Assembly (NCBI GenBank): GCA_014360105.1 | Contig: JACIYD010000135.1 | Location: 1-5,231, forward strand | Length of the DNA: 5,231 nucleotides | Source of the DNA: Clostridia bacterium | GTDB taxonomy: Bacteria > Bacillota > DSM-521 > Neomoorellales > SLTJ01 | Direction of reading: 5' to 3' | The notes under the pieces: generated by a model | Database searches by the model: none | The model's input: the letters and a program-made list of their open reading frames with translations, nothing else | Told to the model about the DNA's origin: nothing | Shown: positions 4,557 to 5,231 of the stretch, piece by piece | Layout: the number at the start of each line of letters is the position of its first letter | Numbering within the stretch: position 1 is the stretch's first letter | Made by a program: the position numbers and the translations under genes

Positions 4557-5231
4557 ATGCGGCGCTGGCATTGGGCCCTGGTGATCGCCGCAGCGGCAGC
4601 GGCGGGGGCCTTGTGGTATTTTCAGTTCTATCATGGCCGGGTGCAGGCGGCGGCCAACAACCGGCTGCGCACCGCAACCGTAACCCGGGGCAGCCTTGAG
4701 GTCACGGTGCCGGGGAGCGGCACCTTCGCCCCGGCGGCGGAGCAAAAGGTCTTTGCCCCGCTGGCGGGAAAAGTGGTGCGGGTGCTCGAGGCCGGCACCA
4801 GGGTGGCTGAGGGGGAGCCCGTGGTGTGGCTTGACGATACCGAGCTGCGGCGGGCGGTCGAGGAAGCCGAAAGGGCATTGAAGGCGGCCGAGTTCGGCCT
4901 TGAGGAGGCCCGCCTGACCGCCCGGTCACAAGAACAGCAGGCGGCCCAGGACCTTGCTGCGGCCCGCTCCTCCCTGCGCACGGCCCAGGTGAATCTCGAA
5001 GCGGCGCGGGCCGACTTTGAGCGGGCCAAAAGCCTTTACGAGGCCCAGGCCGTGGCCCGGGCGGAGATGGAGGCCAAAGAGCAGGCCTTGCGCAAGGCCG
5101 AAATCGCCTACGAGGAGGCGGAGCAGAAACTGCGAGAACTCGGGGCCAGGCAGAAGATCGAGGCCGCGCAGGTGGAGTTAAAGCAAAGACAGGCGGAGTT
5201 GAACCTCGAGAAGGCGCGCGCGGACCTGGCC
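4557..5231 (+). CDS. HlyD/MacA-type periplasmic adaptor (membrane-fusion protein), N-terminal part; 3' end outside window
   Basis: 225 codons are open to the window edge. Order: a short basic cytoplasmic start (MRRWHW), a membrane anchor at about residues 6-23, then TVTRGSLEVTVPGSGTF (41-57) and a lipoyl/biotinyl-like half-domain with VFAPLAGKVVRVLEAGTRV..GEPVVWLDD (65-94). From about 95 onward it is almost purely charged, Ala-rich helix with heptad character, the coiled-coil hairpin. The hairpin turn is near 158-170 (SLYEAQAVARAE); the return helix runs past the end of the window. Such adaptors link an inner-membrane ABC or RND exporter to the outside; in a Gram-positive they usually accompany a MacB-like ABC transporter, expected just downstream. 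The neighbouring two-component genes suggest signal-controlled export (inference). The substrate is unknown. Confidence 0.92.
   Translation, partial: MRRWHWALVIAAAAAAGALWYFQFYHGRVQAAANNRLRTATVTRGSLEVTVPGSGTFAPAAEQKVFAPLAGKVVRVLEAGTRVAEGEPVVWLDDTELRRAVEEAERALKAAEFGLEEARLTARSQEQQAAQDLAAARSSLRTAQVNLEAARADFERAKSLYEAQAVARAEMEAKEQALRKAEIAYEEAEQKLRELGARQKIEAAQVELKQRQAELNLEKARADLA

Overview
This GC-rich (roughly 60% or more by eye) bacterial window looks like chromosomal DNA from a Gram-positive, probably clostridial, Firmicute with high GC content. Moorella or Desulfotomaculum-type organisms come to mind, but that is an inference from style, not a match. The supporting signs are strong Shine-Dalgarno sequences, GTG and TTG starts, textbook sigma-A promoters with 17-bp spacers in front of tRNA genes, CCA encoded in both tRNAs, and the rph-rdgB gene order. 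There is no phage, transposase or CRISPR signal.

Layout. (1) 2-983: the 3' end of RNase PH (rph) overlaps the start of an XTP/dITP diphosphatase gene (rdgB); both are RNA/nucleotide housekeeping genes. (2) 984-1322: a 339-bp non-coding stretch with several inverted repeats and copy A of a repeated element. (3) 1323-1477: a consensus promoter, tRNA-Gly(UCC) and an intrinsic terminator. (4) 1561-2247: a complete metallo-beta-lactamase-fold hydrolase with all seven metal ligands. (5) 2248-2638: copy B of the repeated element, a consensus promoter, tRNA-Arg(UCU) and a terminator. (6) 2639-2887: a gene-free stretch with two interleaved inverted repeats followed by a very strong terminator and a leader to the next gene. 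(7) 2888-4466: a two-component pair, namely an intact OmpR/PhoB-type response regulator and a translationally coupled sensor kinase gene that has lost its central part and its frame. (8) 4557-5231: the start of a HlyD/MacA-type membrane-fusion (efflux adaptor) protein that runs off the window.

How it fits together. The first half is housekeeping: RNA 3' processing, nucleotide-pool cleansing and two independently promoted, independently terminated tRNA genes. The second half looks like a signal-responsive transport locus, in which a two-component system precedes an export adaptor that would normally be followed by an ABC transporter. As the sequence stands, the kinase lacks its second membrane helix, HAMP domain and phospho-accepting histidine domain, so the regulator would be an orphan unless the deletion is an assembly error.

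The most interesting non-coding signals are a 64-bp repeat (55/64 identical) placed 34 and 36 bp upstream of the two tRNA -35 boxes, an inverted 12-14-bp piece of the same repeat at 1082-1095, and the interleaved stems at 2646-2697 between two terminators. I did not find a clearly new defence or metabolic system.
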